From NCBI RefSeq assembly GCF_004331435.1, contig NZ_SJKA01000018.1, forward strand, positions 1 through 64,000: 64,000 nt of DNA, written 5' to 3'. Below, piece by piece: positions 51,039-59,867 of the stretch. The DNA comes from Kribbella sindirgiensis (GTDB lineage Bacteria; Actinomycetota; Actinomycetes; Propionibacteriales; Kribbellaceae). The notes below the pieces were generated by a model. The model was given only the letters and a program-made list of their open reading frames with translations. It had not been told where the DNA came from and did no database searches. The position numbers and the translations under genes are program-made. Every line of letters begins with the position of its first letter. Within the stretch, counting starts at the first letter, position 1.

Positions 51039-53164
51039 GCAGACCGGTCGCACGACGCGCCAAGCAGGTCCCGCTCCGCACACATTGGATCGTGCTGACC
51101 ATGCTGCTGGTCTGCCTGGCCAGCATGCTGTTGCTGAACGGCTACACGCACCACATGTTCGGTACGGAGCCCGACGGCGCGGTCCAGCCGACCGGAGGAT
51201 CCGGATCGGTACCGCGGCAGATCGTCACCGGCGGAGCGGTCATCGACGCCGGCGACGGCACTCCGCGGTCCGTGTCGCCGAAGGCCCGCACCATCGCGCT
51301 CACCTTCGACGACGGCCCCGATCCGGTCTGGACCCCGAAGATCCTGGACCTGCTGCGGGAACAACACGTCCACGCGACGTTCTTCGTCGTCGGCACCGCG
51401 GTCGCCGCCCATCCTGACCTGGCCCGCCGGATCGTGGCCGAAGGTCACCAGATCGCGGTGCACAGCTTCACTCACGCGAACCTGGCGACCGCCTCCTCCT
51501 GGCGACGCTCGCTGGAGCTCAAGCAGAGCCAACTGATCCTCGCCGGTGCCACGGGCGTCAGTACGACGCTGCTGCGGCCGCCGTACTCCTCCGAGCCGAA
51601 CGCCTTGACCGACCGCGACTGGAAAGCACTCCAGGAGATCCGTAAAGCCGGGTACCTGGCAGTGCTGACCAGCCAGGACAGTGAGGACTGGCGGAAGCCC
51701 GGGACCGAAAAGGTCATTGCCAACTCGATGCCACGGAGCACAGCCGGACAGGTGCTGCTGATGCACGACGCGGGCGGCGACCGCAGCCAGACGGTCGAGG
51801 CGCTGAGCAAACTGCTCCCCCGGCTGAAGGCCCGTGGCTTCCGGTTCGCCACGGTCAGCGACTCGGTCGGCCTACCGGACCCCACCCGGAAGGCGAGTGT
51901 GCTGGACCGCGGCCGCGGTCTCGCGGTGATCTGGGTGATGCGGATCAGTGACGCCGTGATGGCCCTGATCGGCTGGCTGCTGTACGCCGCCGGCGCGCTG
52001 AGCGTGCTGCGCGCGATCACCACGGTCATCGCGGCCCGGCGGCACGTGAAGATGCGCGGCTGGTCGTACGGGCCCCCGGTGACGGAACCGGTCAGTGTCA
52101 TCGTTCCGGCGTACAACGAGAGCGCGGGGATCGAGGCCGCGATCCGTTCACTGGTGGCCTCGGACCACCCGCTCGAGGTGATCGTCGTCGACGACGGGTC
52201 GACGGACGGTACGGCGGACCTCGTCGAAGCACTGCACATCCCTGGGGTCCGCGTGATCCGGCAGGCCAACTCCGGCAAGCCGATCGCGCTGAACACCGGG
52301 CTGCGCGCGGCACGGTTCGAACTGATCGTGATGGTCGACGGCGACACCGTGTTCGAGCCGGACGCTGTCCGCAAGCTCATCCAGCCGTTCGGGCACCCGT
52401 CCGTCGGGGCCGTGTCGGGCAACGCCAAGGTGGGCAACCGGCGCGGTCTGCTCGGACGCTGGCAGCACATCGAGTACGTGATCGGGTTCAACCTGGATCG
52501 CCGGTTGTTCGATCTCGCCGAGTGCATGCCGACCGTGCCCGGCGCAGTCGGCGCGTTTCGCCGTACGGCGCTGGAGCGGATCGGCGGACTGAGTGACGTG
52601 ACGCTGGCCGAGGACACCGACCTGACCATGGCACTGTGCCGGGACGGCTGGCGGGTGGTCTACGAGGAGAGTGCGGTGGCGTGGACCGAGGCGCCGGCGT
52701 CACTGGGCGCACTGTGGCGGCAGCGGTACCGCTGGTGCTACGGGACGCTCCAGGCGATGTGGAAGCACCGCGGGGCGATGGTGCAGGGCGGCCGGGCAGG
52801 GAAGTTCGGCCGTCGCGGTCTGACGTACCTCATGCTCTTCCAGGTGCTGCTGCCACTGCTGGCACCCGTTGTCGACGTGTTCGCGATCTACGGCCTGGTG
52901 TTCCTCGACCCGGTCCGCGTGCTGTCGGTCTGGGCCGGTTTCGTCGTACTGCAGGTGGCCATGGGCTTCTACGCGTTCCGGCTGGACGGGGAGCGGGCCG
53001 GACCGCTGTGGACGCTGCCGTTGCAGCAGTTCGTCTACCGACAGCTGATGTACCTGGTGGTCATCCAGTCGGTCTTCACCGCCCTGGCCGGCACCAGGCT
53101 CCGCTGGCAACGCATGGAGCGCTACGGCAGCCTCCAAGCACCCGTACATCCGGAGATTCGCTAA
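51035..53164 (+). CDS. Bifunctional polysaccharide deacetylase / family 2 glycosyltransferase
   Basis: The 709-residue protein has an N-terminal membrane helix and then a NodB deacetylase domain (LTFDDGPDPVWTPK, HSFTHANL, RPPYSSEP, LLMHDAGGDRSQTV; about 85-280). After more helices comes a processive GT2 domain (VSVIVPAYNE, VDDGST, MVDGDTVF, LAEDTDLT and QRYRW; about 350-600), ending in membrane helices. It probably makes and trims an N-acetylated polysaccharide across the membrane, like a fused PgaC/PgaB-type or chitooligosaccharide synthase. The product is unknown. It is coupled to the upstream Pro/Thr-rich gene. Confidence 0.88.
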   Translation: MSRPVARRAKQVPLRTHWIVLTMLLVCLASMLLLNGYTHHMFGTEPDGAVQPTGGSGSVPRQIVTGGAVIDAGDGTPRSVSPKARTIALTFDDGPDPVWTPKILDLLREQHVHATFFVVGTAVAAHPDLARRIVAEGHQIAVHSFTHANLATASSWRRSLELKQSQLILAGATGVSTTLLRPPYSSEPNALTDRDWKALQEIRKAGYLAVLTSQDSEDWRKPGTEKVIANSMPRSTAGQVLLMHDAGGDRSQTVEALSKLLPRLKARGFRFATVSDSVGLPDPTRKASVLDRGRGLAVIWVMRISDAVMALIGWLLYAAGALSVLRAITTVIAARRHVKMRGWSYGPPVTEPVSVIVPAYNESAGIEAAIRSLVASDHPLEVIVVDDGSTDGTADLVEALHIPGVRVIRQANSGKPIALNTGLRAARFELIVMVDGDTVFEPDAVRKLIQPFGHPSVGAVSGNAKVGNRRGLLGRWQHIEYVIGFNLDRRLFDLAECMPTVPGAVGAFRRTALERIGGLSDVTLAEDTDLTMALCRDGWRVVYEESAVAWTEAPASLGALWRQRYRWCYGTLQAMWKHRGAMVQGGRAGKFGRRGLTYLMLFQVLLPLLAPVVDVFAIYGLVFLDPVRVLSVWAGFVVLQVAMGFYAFRLDGERAGPLWTLPLQQFVYRQLMYLVVIQSVFTALAGTRLRWQRMERYGSLQAPVHPEIR

Positions 53165-53187
53165 CCTACTGCGATCGTTGTCGCACG

Positions 53188-53193
53188 TAGGGT
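53188..53193 (+). promoter_or_regulatory. -10 hexamer of a leaderless promoter
   Basis: TAGGGT ends exactly 6 nt before ATG 53200; no SD site is seen. Confidence 0.5.
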
Positions 53194-53199
53194 GATGGA

Positions 53200-53976
53200 A
53201 TGCTGAAGCGGGCTGTACTTCTTGTCGGGATTCTGCTGGTGGTCACGGCCGGTGCGAAGCCGGTGGTCGTCGGAGGGACGGTGGCGAGCACAACCGAGGC
53301 GCCGTGGGCGATCGCGTTGAACAACACGCAGTCCGTGTCATCGAGCGGCCGGTACTGCGGAGCCGCCCTGGTCGCCCCGGACAAGATCGTCACGGCCGCG
53401 CACTGCATGGACGAGGCGGTGTCGACGTACTACGCCGTGCAGGGGCGGGCGAACCTCGAGGACGACTCGGTCGGCCAGGTGTCGGCGATCAGCAAAGCGT
53501 GGGTTCACCCGGGCTACAACACGAAGGACCACCGGTACGACGTCGCGGTGCTGACACTGGCGACGCCGTTCGTCGGCGTACCGGTCCTGCCGCTGGAGAC
53601 CCGTGCGCGATCGGACCGGCGAGGCGCAGTACCGACCGTCTACGGATGGGGTGACACGCAGGGCACCGGTCCGGACGAGACCCTGCAGAAGGCCGCCGTA
53701 CCCGACCTCGGAGACAAGGCCTGCCTGGCGGTCAAGAGCTACGTCTCCAACGGGTACGCCGCCGCGACCAACGTCTGCGCCGGCTATCTCGCGGGCGGCA
53801 CCGACGCGTGCCAGGGCGACTCCGGCGGCCCGCTCGTCCTGAACGGCCGGCTGCTCGGTGTCGTCTCCTGGGGCCAGGGCTGCGCCCAACCCGGCAAACC
53901 CGGCGTTTACACGGAGATCGCAGGCGCGGCGAAGGCGCTGCTTCAACAGGTTCGTACTGCACAACAGGTTCGTTAA
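53200..53976 (+). CDS. Secreted trypsin-like serine protease (S1)
   Basis: The 258-residue protein has a signal peptide (LKRAVLLVGILLVVTAGA) followed almost at once by the trypsin-type mature start VVGGTVAS, leaving a very short propeptide. The catalytic His (TAAHCMDE), Asp (YDVAVLTLA) and Ser (CQGDSGGPLV) are all present, and an Asp six residues before the catalytic Ser (TDACQGDSGG) predicts cleavage after Arg/Lys. There are six Cys in the chain. It is probably a soluble extracellular protease. Confidence 0.93.
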   Translation: MLKRAVLLVGILLVVTAGAKPVVVGGTVASTTEAPWAIALNNTQSVSSSGRYCGAALVAPDKIVTAAHCMDEAVSTYYAVQGRANLEDDSVGQVSAISKAWVHPGYNTKDHRYDVAVLTLATPFVGVPVLPLETRARSDRRGAVPTVYGWGDTQGTGPDETLQKAAVPDLGDKACLAVKSYVSNGYAAATNVCAGYLAGGTDACQGDSGGPLVLNGRLLGVVSWGQGCAQPGKPGVYTEIAGAAKALLQQVRTAQQVR

Positions 53977-54089
53977 GGCGAAACATACCTGGCAGTACGA
54001 GCGTTAATACGTCACGGTCCTGACACGCCACCAAAACACCATGTCCTTACCTTTCTGGTCAGCTACCCAGTTGCCCAGTGAGGAGAAAC

Positions 54090-55670
54090 ATGGCGCAGAC
54101 CAGACGTCAGTTCCTGCAACAGGTCGGAATCACCGGTGGAGCAGGGGTTCTCTACTCCACCATGTCGGCGCTCGGCCTCACGGGCGTCGCCGAAACTCCC
54201 GCGTACGCCGCCCCGTCGCGGGCCGATCTCAACGGCCGTGGCGCCAAGCACGTCGTCATCCTGGGCGCCGGGATCGCCGGACTCACGTCGGCGTACGAAC
54301 TCCTGAAGGCCGGTTACAAGGTCACGTTGCTCGAGGCCCGGCAGCGCCCCGGCGGCCGCAACTGGACCGTGCGCGGCGGCACCGTCGAGACGGACCTGGC
54401 CGGTAACACCCAGCGCGCCACGTTCTCGCCCGGTCAGTACATGAACGCCGGGCCGGCGCGGCTGCCGCAGCATCACGTGACGCTCGACTACTGCCGCGAG
54501 CTCGGCGTCGCGATCGAGCCGTTCGTCAACCAGAACGCCGACGCGTACCTCTATCGCGAAGGCACCACCAGCCTGTCGAACAAGCCGATCCGGCACCGCA
54601 CCGCCAAGGCCGACGTGTACGGGTACGTCGCCGAACTGCTCGCCACGGCCGCCGACCAAGGCGCGCTCGACAGCATGCTGACCGCGGCCGACAAGCAGGC
54701 GCTGACCGCATTCCTCACCAGCTTCGGCTCGATCGGGAACAAGGCGTCCGGGTTCGCCTACACCGGGACCGACGGGCGGCGCGGCTACACGGTTGAACCG
54801 GGCGCCGGGATGGAGGGCGGTACGACGGCGGCGCCGTACGCACTGAGCGACGTCTTCGCCAGCGGTGTCGGCAACTACTTCTCGTTCGAGTTCGGCTGGG
54901 ACCAGGCGGTGATGATGTTCCAGCCGGTCGGCGGGATGGACCGGATCCCGTACGCGTTCGAGCGCGCGATCGGCAAGGACAAGATCCGGTACGGCGCCGA
55001 GGTCACCGGGCTGAGCAACACCGGCAACGGTGTGCAGGTCACGTACAAGACCGGCTCGCGGACCAGGATGGTCACCGCGGACTACGCCATCTGCACGCTG
55101 CCGCCGCACCTGGCCGCGAAGGTCCCGTCGAACCTGCCCACACCGATCGTCGAGGCCCTCAAGTACGCCCGGCCGACGAACGCGGGCAAGATCGGCATCG
55201 AGTACGGCCGGCGCTGGTGGGAGGAGGACCACCGGATCTACGGCGGCATCACCAACAGCAGCCTCGACACGGTGAACACCTGGTATCCGTCGTACGGCTT
55301 CCACGGCGACCGCGGCACGATGATCGGCTACTACAACACCGGCGCCAACGCCAACACGTACGGCGCTCTGACGCCGGCCGCCCGGCTGGAGCGCGCGCTG
55401 ATGCAGGGCGCCAAGATGCACGGCGACGTCTACACGAAGGACGTGAAGGCGTCGTTCTCGGTCAACTGGCTGGGCACCAAGTACTCCGAGGCCGCCTGGG
55501 TCAGCTGGCCGTCCCAGACCGACGGGGTCTATGCCCGGCTGCTCGATGCCACCGGCAACATCTACTTCGCCGGCGACCACCTGTCACACGCCATCGCCTG
55601 GCAGCACGGTGCGATGGTGTCCGCTCGCGCGGCCGTGACCGCCCTGCACACCCGGGTGGTGAACCGATGA
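54090..55670 (+). CDS. Tat-exported FAD-dependent amine oxidase-like protein
   Basis: The 526-residue protein has a twin-arginine signal (AQTRRQFLQQVGITGG), then the dinucleotide fold VVILGAGIAGLTSAYELL, the flavin-monoamine-oxidase motif ARQRPGGRNWTVR, and the C-terminal FAD loop NIYFAGDHLSHAIAWQHGAM. It probably oxidises an amine or amino acid outside the cytoplasm. ATG 54090 has GAGGAGAA upstream; GTG 54078 would lengthen the signal and swallow the RBS. It is coupled to a RidA-like gene (ATGA), which would handle reactive imine products. Confidence 0.88.
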   Translation: MAQTRRQFLQQVGITGGAGVLYSTMSALGLTGVAETPAYAAPSRADLNGRGAKHVVILGAGIAGLTSAYELLKAGYKVTLLEARQRPGGRNWTVRGGTVETDLAGNTQRATFSPGQYMNAGPARLPQHHVTLDYCRELGVAIEPFVNQNADAYLYREGTTSLSNKPIRHRTAKADVYGYVAELLATAADQGALDSMLTAADKQALTAFLTSFGSIGNKASGFAYTGTDGRRGYTVEPGAGMEGGTTAAPYALSDVFASGVGNYFSFEFGWDQAVMMFQPVGGMDRIPYAFERAIGKDKIRYGAEVTGLSNTGNGVQVTYKTGSRTRMVTADYAICTLPPHLAAKVPSNLPTPIVEALKYARPTNAGKIGIEYGRRWWEEDHRIYGGITNSSLDTVNTWYPSYGFHGDRGTMIGYYNTGANANTYGALTPAARLERALMQGAKMHGDVYTKDVKASFSVNWLGTKYSEAAWVSWPSQTDGVYARLLDATGNIYFAGDHLSHAIAWQHGAMVSARAAVTALHTRVVNR

Positions 55671-56323
55671 AGCGACGCTCTCTGATCGCCGGTGTCGCCG
55701 TCGTGGCGCTGTCCTTCGGTGGTGGCGCCACCACAGCCGCAGGTTGGTGGAACAAGCCGAAACCGCCGGCACCCGGCACCGTCGTACCCGCCCTGCCCGC
55801 CGGACAGGCCAACCCGATGATCGCGAGCGGTGTGGGAATCGGCGCCAACACTCCGGTCTACAAGACCAGCGGCATCGGGCCGTCGGCGCTCAACACGGGC
55901 GCACCGGCCGGGTCCGAGGCGGCGTACATCGACACGGCCGTCTTCCCGGGCGGCGCGTTGCCCGCGGGCGTGACCATCACCGAAGCCCAAGGGATCAACG
56001 CACTGCGGCGGATCGGCGAGAACCTCGCGGCCGCCGGCCTGTCGTACGCCGACGTCTACACGATGCGCGTCTTCCTGCAGAACCCGGCCGGCGCGACGGT
56101 CGCCGACTTCGCCGGATGGAACCGGGCGTACCGCCAGTACTTCGCCAACACCGACCTCACCACCGGCGCCTACGTCCCCGTCCCCCTCGGTACGGCGGCA
56201 CCGGCGAAACCGTTCGTGGTCAACAAGGCCCGCCCGTCGCGTTTCGCCCTGGAGATCGAGAACCTCCCGGTCGGCGGCTGGCTCGTCGAAGTAGAAGTCG
56301 ACGCGGCCTACCCGAAGCGTTAG
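55667..56323 (+). CDS. Exported RidA/YjgF-like protein
   Basis: The 218-residue protein has a signal peptide (KRRSLIAGVAVVALSFGGGATTAAG) and a RidA-type domain about residues 75-215: EAQGINALRRIGENLAAAGLS, VYTMRVFLQNP, FALEIENLPVGGWLVEVEVDAAYP. Cytosolic RidA enzymes hydrolyse reactive enamines and imines formed by amine-oxidising enzymes. An exported copy coupled to an exported amine oxidase suggests clean-up of its product outside the cell. This pairing logic is inference. Confidence 0.8.
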   Translation: MKRRSLIAGVAVVALSFGGGATTAAGWWNKPKPPAPGTVVPALPAGQANPMIASGVGIGANTPVYKTSGIGPSALNTGAPAGSEAAYIDTAVFPGGALPAGVTITEAQGINALRRIGENLAAAGLSYADVYTMRVFLQNPAGATVADFAGWNRAYRQYFANTDLTTGAYVPVPLGTAAPAKPFVVNKARPSRFALEIENLPVGGWLVEVEVDAAYPKR

Positions 56324-56329
56324 TTGCTT

Positions 56330-56359
56330 GGATGCCCCGGCACACCGGCCGGGGCATCC
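56330..56359. terminator. Bidirectional hairpin terminator
   Basis: GGATGCCCCGGC and GCCGGGGCATCC make a perfect 12-bp stem with a 6-nt loop between convergent genes ending at 56323 and 56362. Confidence 0.85.
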
Positions 56360-56361
56360 GG

Positions 56362-56583
56362 CTACAGCACGGCACCTCGTGGCGCGATCTCGACGGCGGC
56401 GACGCCGCGGGCGTACAGCACGATGTCCCGGTCACCGTGTCTGCACCGCAGCATGCCGTTGTCACCAGCGAGTGCTGTGACGGCATGCTGGACAGTCACG
56501 TCCTCCGCCGCCCCGGGCTCCTCGTAGGTGAGATCCAGGTGGTCACCGCTGATCAACCGGATCCGCAACACAATCCTCGCCAT
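56362..56583 (-). CDS. Small conserved-looking hypothetical protein (73 residues)
   Basis: The frame MARIVLRIRLISGDHLDLTYEE... has GC-rich third positions, a leaderless-type promoter (TAGGGT 6 nt before ATG) and its own terminator. The product is a short beta-rich protein with alternating hydrophobic residues and no export signal. Function unknown. It diverges from the regulator gene across a long inverted repeat. Confidence 0.65.
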   Translation of the reverse strand: MARIVLRIRLISGDHLDLTYEEPGAAEDVTVQHAVTALAGDNGMLRCRHGDRDIVLYARGVAAVEIAPRGAVL

Positions 56584-56589
56584 AGCCGA

Positions 56590-56595
56590 ACCCTA
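56590..56595 (-). promoter_or_regulatory. -10 hexamer of a leaderless promoter
   Basis: TAGGGT on the minus strand, 6 nt before ATG 56583; identical in sequence and spacing to the one at 53188. Confidence 0.5.
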
Positions 56596-56619
56596 CGCGC
56601 CGGCACCACCAAGGCCCAT

Positions 56620-56689
56620 GGCATCTTTGTGCACCCACCAACCATCTTCCGGCCGGCTTCGTGGTCGAGCCGTGCACAAAGACGATGCC
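56620..56689. repeat. Long-arm inverted repeat in a divergent promoter region
   Basis: GGCATCTTTGTGCAC (56620-56634) is the inverse of GTGCACAAAGA-CGA-TGCC (56672-56689), with a 3-nt insertion in the right arm and 37 nt between the arms. It lies between the divergent starts at 56583 and 56718 and may bind the regulator encoded at 56718. Confidence 0.55.
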
Positions 56690-56705
56690 GCGCGGGTGAG
56701 CCGGT

Positions 56706-56711
56706 TAACCT
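56706..56711 (+). promoter_or_regulatory. -10 hexamer of a leaderless promoter
   Basis: TAACCT ends exactly 6 nt before GTG 56718; no SD site. Confidence 0.5.
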
Positions 56712-56717
56712 GACCGA

Positions 56718-58022
56718 GTGGCGACCCACGAACAGGTGACGGTCGGCGTTGTCGGCGCCGAGCAGATCGTGCACCGGATCATCAATCTGGCCCGCGAGCT
56801 GGACAACCCCGGCCTGCGACTGGTCACCGCCCAGTACGCCGACGAGCACGACGCACACGAGCAGGCGGCGCGAATCGCGTCCCGCGTCGACTCCTTCCTG
56901 TTCGCGGGACCGCTGCCGTACGACGTGGCCGTCGCGGGCGGGCTTCCGGTGCCGGCGACGTACGTGCCGAGCGGCGGGCCGGCGTTGTTCTCGACCCTGC
57001 TCCGCGGCGTGCTCGAGAAGGTCTTCGATCCCGCCCGGATCAGCGTCGACACGATGTCGCGGCGCGATCTCACCCACGTCTACGAAGAGATCGGCCTGAG
57101 CGCGTCCGGCGTACGGCTGAAGGAGTACACCGGTCCGGAGTCGGCCGAGACGTTCCTCGACTTCCATCGCTCGCTGCACGAGCGCGGGCGGACCACCGGG
57201 GCGGTGACCACGGTGCCGACCGTCGACGTCGCGTTGCAGAAGGCCGGCGTACCGGTGCTGCGGATGACACCGTCGTCGATGACGATCCGGCAGGCGCTGA
57301 CCACGGCGATCCTGATGGGCAGCGGCGCGAAGCTCGAGGAGTCCCGGATCGTCACGATGATCGTCCGGGTGCCCGCCGCGTCGTTGCCGGCGCATGCGAG
57401 CGCCAGCGCGTACTGGTACCAGGAGCTGCGGCTGTCACTGCACCGCGAGCTGCTGCGCGACGCCCGGCCGATGGACGCTGCGGTGGTGCCGCGGGACGAA
57501 CACAGTTTCCTGATCGTCACGACGATGGGCTCGTTGCGGCTGGCCACCGACAACCTGTCGATGGCGCCGTTCCTGGACCGGATCTCCGAAGAGCTGGGGA
57601 TCCGGCTCGAGGTCGGCATCGGTCTCGGTACGTCGACCCGCGAGGCGGAGGTGAACGCGCAGTCCGCCGTCGACAAGGCGGCCGGCGGCGGTACGGCGTT
57701 CGTGGTCGGGCCGCACGGGTTCGTCCTGCAGGTCCCGGGCGAGCGCACACGCGCCGCCGAGCGTCCGGTGCCGGGCGACTCGCGCGCGCTTCAGATCCTC
57801 GCCACGCTCGCCGAGCAACTGGAGAACGCCAACGACACCGAACGGATCGTCGACGCGGAGAAGGTCGCCGAACTCCTCGGCGTCACCCTGCGAACCGCCC
57901 GCCGAACGCTGAGCACCCTGGTCGACGAGGGCCTGGCCTGGCCGATGCCCCCACCCCGCTCGAGCAAACTCGGCCGCCCTCCCCGCCCATATCAACTCTT
58001 GGTCGAGAAGATTCCGCGATAG
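56718..58022 (+). CDS. Transcriptional regulator-like protein with C-terminal HTH
   Basis: The 434-residue soluble protein has an N-terminal part (to about 200) like a ligand-binding domain (VGVVGAEQIVHRIINLAREL, TVPTVDVALQKAGVPVLRM). A middle region (about 215-350) follows the GGDEF-like pattern of CdaR/PucR-type regulators (RLEVGIGLGTSTREAEVNAQ). The C-terminal winged HTH reads VAELLGVTLRTARRTLSTLV. It probably controls the downstream NodB-like/aminotransferase pair, and possibly itself, via the AT-rich GTTAT...ATAAC element at 58022-58045. Family name uncertain. Confidence 0.65.
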   Translation: MATHEQVTVGVVGAEQIVHRIINLARELDNPGLRLVTAQYADEHDAHEQAARIASRVDSFLFAGPLPYDVAVAGGLPVPATYVPSGGPALFSTLLRGVLEKVFDPARISVDTMSRRDLTHVYEEIGLSASGVRLKEYTGPESAETFLDFHRSLHERGRTTGAVTTVPTVDVALQKAGVPVLRMTPSSMTIRQALTTAILMGSGAKLEESRIVTMIVRVPAASLPAHASASAYWYQELRLSLHRELLRDARPMDAAVVPRDEHSFLIVTTMGSLRLATDNLSMAPFLDRISEELGIRLEVGIGLGTSTREAEVNAQSAVDKAAGGGTAFVVGPHGFVLQVPGERTRAAERPVPGDSRALQILATLAEQLENANDTERIVDAEKVAELLGVTLRTARRTLSTLVDEGLAWPMPPPRSSKLGRPPRPYQLLVEKIPR

Positions 58023-58091
58023 TTATTACGGTCGTCCATAACAGCTATTTAGGCCTTGCCGAAGGGAGTCGCCTGAGGCAGGGTTGGTCGC

Positions 58092-59867
58092 GTGCCAGAA
58101 CCCCTTCATGCAGTCGCAGTGGTGGACAACCAGGCCGCGACCGAGCGGGCCCACCGGGCGGGCCAGGACGCCTGGTGGGTCTACCTGGCCGAGGTGCTCG
58201 GGCACCTGAGGCTGCCGTACCGGTCGATCTCCCCAAGCGCAGCCGCCGCACCGCCGGACGACGTATTCGTGCTGGTCTTCGCCACCACGCCGGACGGTCC
58301 GGCCGACGGGCTCGAGCAGTGGGTGCGCGACGGCGGCGTACTGATCCTCGTCGGCGATCCCGGTCCACTGGCCGCGCTCGCGGGCGTCGCGGCGGGCGAA
58401 ACGGTCGCGGACGGCCACGTCGTACTGTCCGAAACCCCCGTTTGGTCCTCCCGCCCGCCGGTCGCGCTGCATGCCGTCGGCGGTCATCGACTCATCGGTC
58501 AGGAGGTGGAGGTGCTCGCCCGCTGGCAGGACGACGACGCGGCCGCCGCCACTCTCCGCCGACTCGGCGCGGGCGTCGTACTGACGTACGGCGTCGACCT
58601 GTGGCAGACCATCGTCCGGGTCCAGCAGGGGTACGCCGTCACCGCCGACGGTGCACCGGCCGCCGACGGCACCGCGCCGATCGACGACGGCATCCTCAAG
58701 TGCGAGGACGGGATGGTGCTCAGCTTCGAGCGGGACCGCGCGATGCCACCAGGTGAGCCGGACCTGCTCCCGACGTACGAGCACACCTATCCGCCGCCGA
58801 GCGCCGTACCGATGTTCGACCAGCCGCAGGCCGACTGGTGGTGCTCGTTGTTCGCGCAGAGCCTGTGGTGGGGCATTGCACAGGCCGGCGCGGCGGTGCC
58901 GTGGCTCTGGTACTGGCCGGCGGGTGTCGACGCCGTCGCGCACATGTCACACGACTCCGACCAGAACGTCGAGGAACACGGTCAGGCGGCGATCGATGCC
59001 TTCGCCGAAGCCGACGTTCAGGTCACCTGGTGCCATGTGTTCCCGGGCGGTTATTCGCCCGAGTTGTACACGGCGATCACCGCGGCCGGGCACGAGAATG
59101 CCCTGCATTACAACGCGATGGGCGACGCGGACCTTGCGCTCTGGGGGTGGCCGCAGATGCGCGCGCAGTACGCGTGGGCGCAAGCCGTCACCGGGACCGA
59201 GCAGATCGTTTCGAACAAGAACCACTACACGCGCTGGGAGGGCTGGACCGAGTTCTACACCTGGTGCGAACGGCTCGGCATCCAGATCGACGAGTCGCGC
59301 GGGCCCAGCAAACAAGGCGATGTGGGCTTCACGTTCGGCGCTTCACACGTCTCGTTCCCGCTCGCGCCTGTTGCTGAGGGCAATCGGTTGTACGACGTGC
59401 TCAACCTGCCGCTGCACACTCAGGATCTCGCCTGGGCCGGGCATGCCTCCGTCCGGGACGTGATCCTGGACGGCGCGCAGTCCGTACACGGCGTCGCACA
59501 CTTCCTGTTCCATGGACCGCACTTGCACCATCGCCCACCGACCCGGGCGGCTTGTATCGAACTCGCTGCGGAGGCCCGGCGGCGCGGGATGCCGTGGTGG
59601 ACGGCGACCCGGATCAACAGCTGGGAACGCAGCCGGCGTGGAGTCGTGCTGTCGGTCGAGCCGCATCCGGACGGGCTCGCCGTACGAGCCGAGGCTGTGG
59701 AGCCGGTGCCCGGCGCTGCGGTGCTGCTCGCCGTACCGAGCACCACCGCCCCTGTCGTGAAGGAGGGCGAAGGTTCGGCCCAGGCGGTGGTGCGGCTCGG
59801 CCGGACCTTCGTCGAACTGACCGCGGATATCGTTGCCGGAGACAACAGATGGGTGATCACACCATGA
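58092..59867 (+). CDS. ThuA-like plus NodB/polysaccharide-deacetylase-like protein
   Basis: The 591-residue protein has an N-terminal domain (about 1-150) shaped like a glutamine-amidotransferase-type Rossmann fold (VFVLVFATTPDG, WVRDGGVLILVGDPG), as in ThuA-like proteins. The central part resembles a NodB barrel with AHMSHDSDQNVEEHG (metal His/Asp) and late His motifs (FLFHGPHLHHRPP). There is no signal peptide. It is translated in overlap with a DegT-type aminotransferase, so the two likely share a sugar substrate. GTG 58092 lacks an SD site; CAGGGT lies 7 nt upstream. Confidence 0.6.
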   Translation: MPEPLHAVAVVDNQAATERAHRAGQDAWWVYLAEVLGHLRLPYRSISPSAAAAPPDDVFVLVFATTPDGPADGLEQWVRDGGVLILVGDPGPLAALAGVAAGETVADGHVVLSETPVWSSRPPVALHAVGGHRLIGQEVEVLARWQDDDAAAATLRRLGAGVVLTYGVDLWQTIVRVQQGYAVTADGAPAADGTAPIDDGILKCEDGMVLSFERDRAMPPGEPDLLPTYEHTYPPPSAVPMFDQPQADWWCSLFAQSLWWGIAQAGAAVPWLWYWPAGVDAVAHMSHDSDQNVEEHGQAAIDAFAEADVQVTWCHVFPGGYSPELYTAITAAGHENALHYNAMGDADLALWGWPQMRAQYAWAQAVTGTEQIVSNKNHYTRWEGWTEFYTWCERLGIQIDESRGPSKQGDVGFTFGASHVSFPLAPVAEGNRLYDVLNLPLHTQDLAWAGHASVRDVILDGAQSVHGVAHFLFHGPHLHHRPPTRAACIELAAEARRRGMPWWTATRINSWERSRRGVVLSVEPHPDGLAVRAEAVEPVPGAAVLLAVPSTTAPVVKEGEGSAQAVVRLGRTFVELTADIVAGDNRWVITP

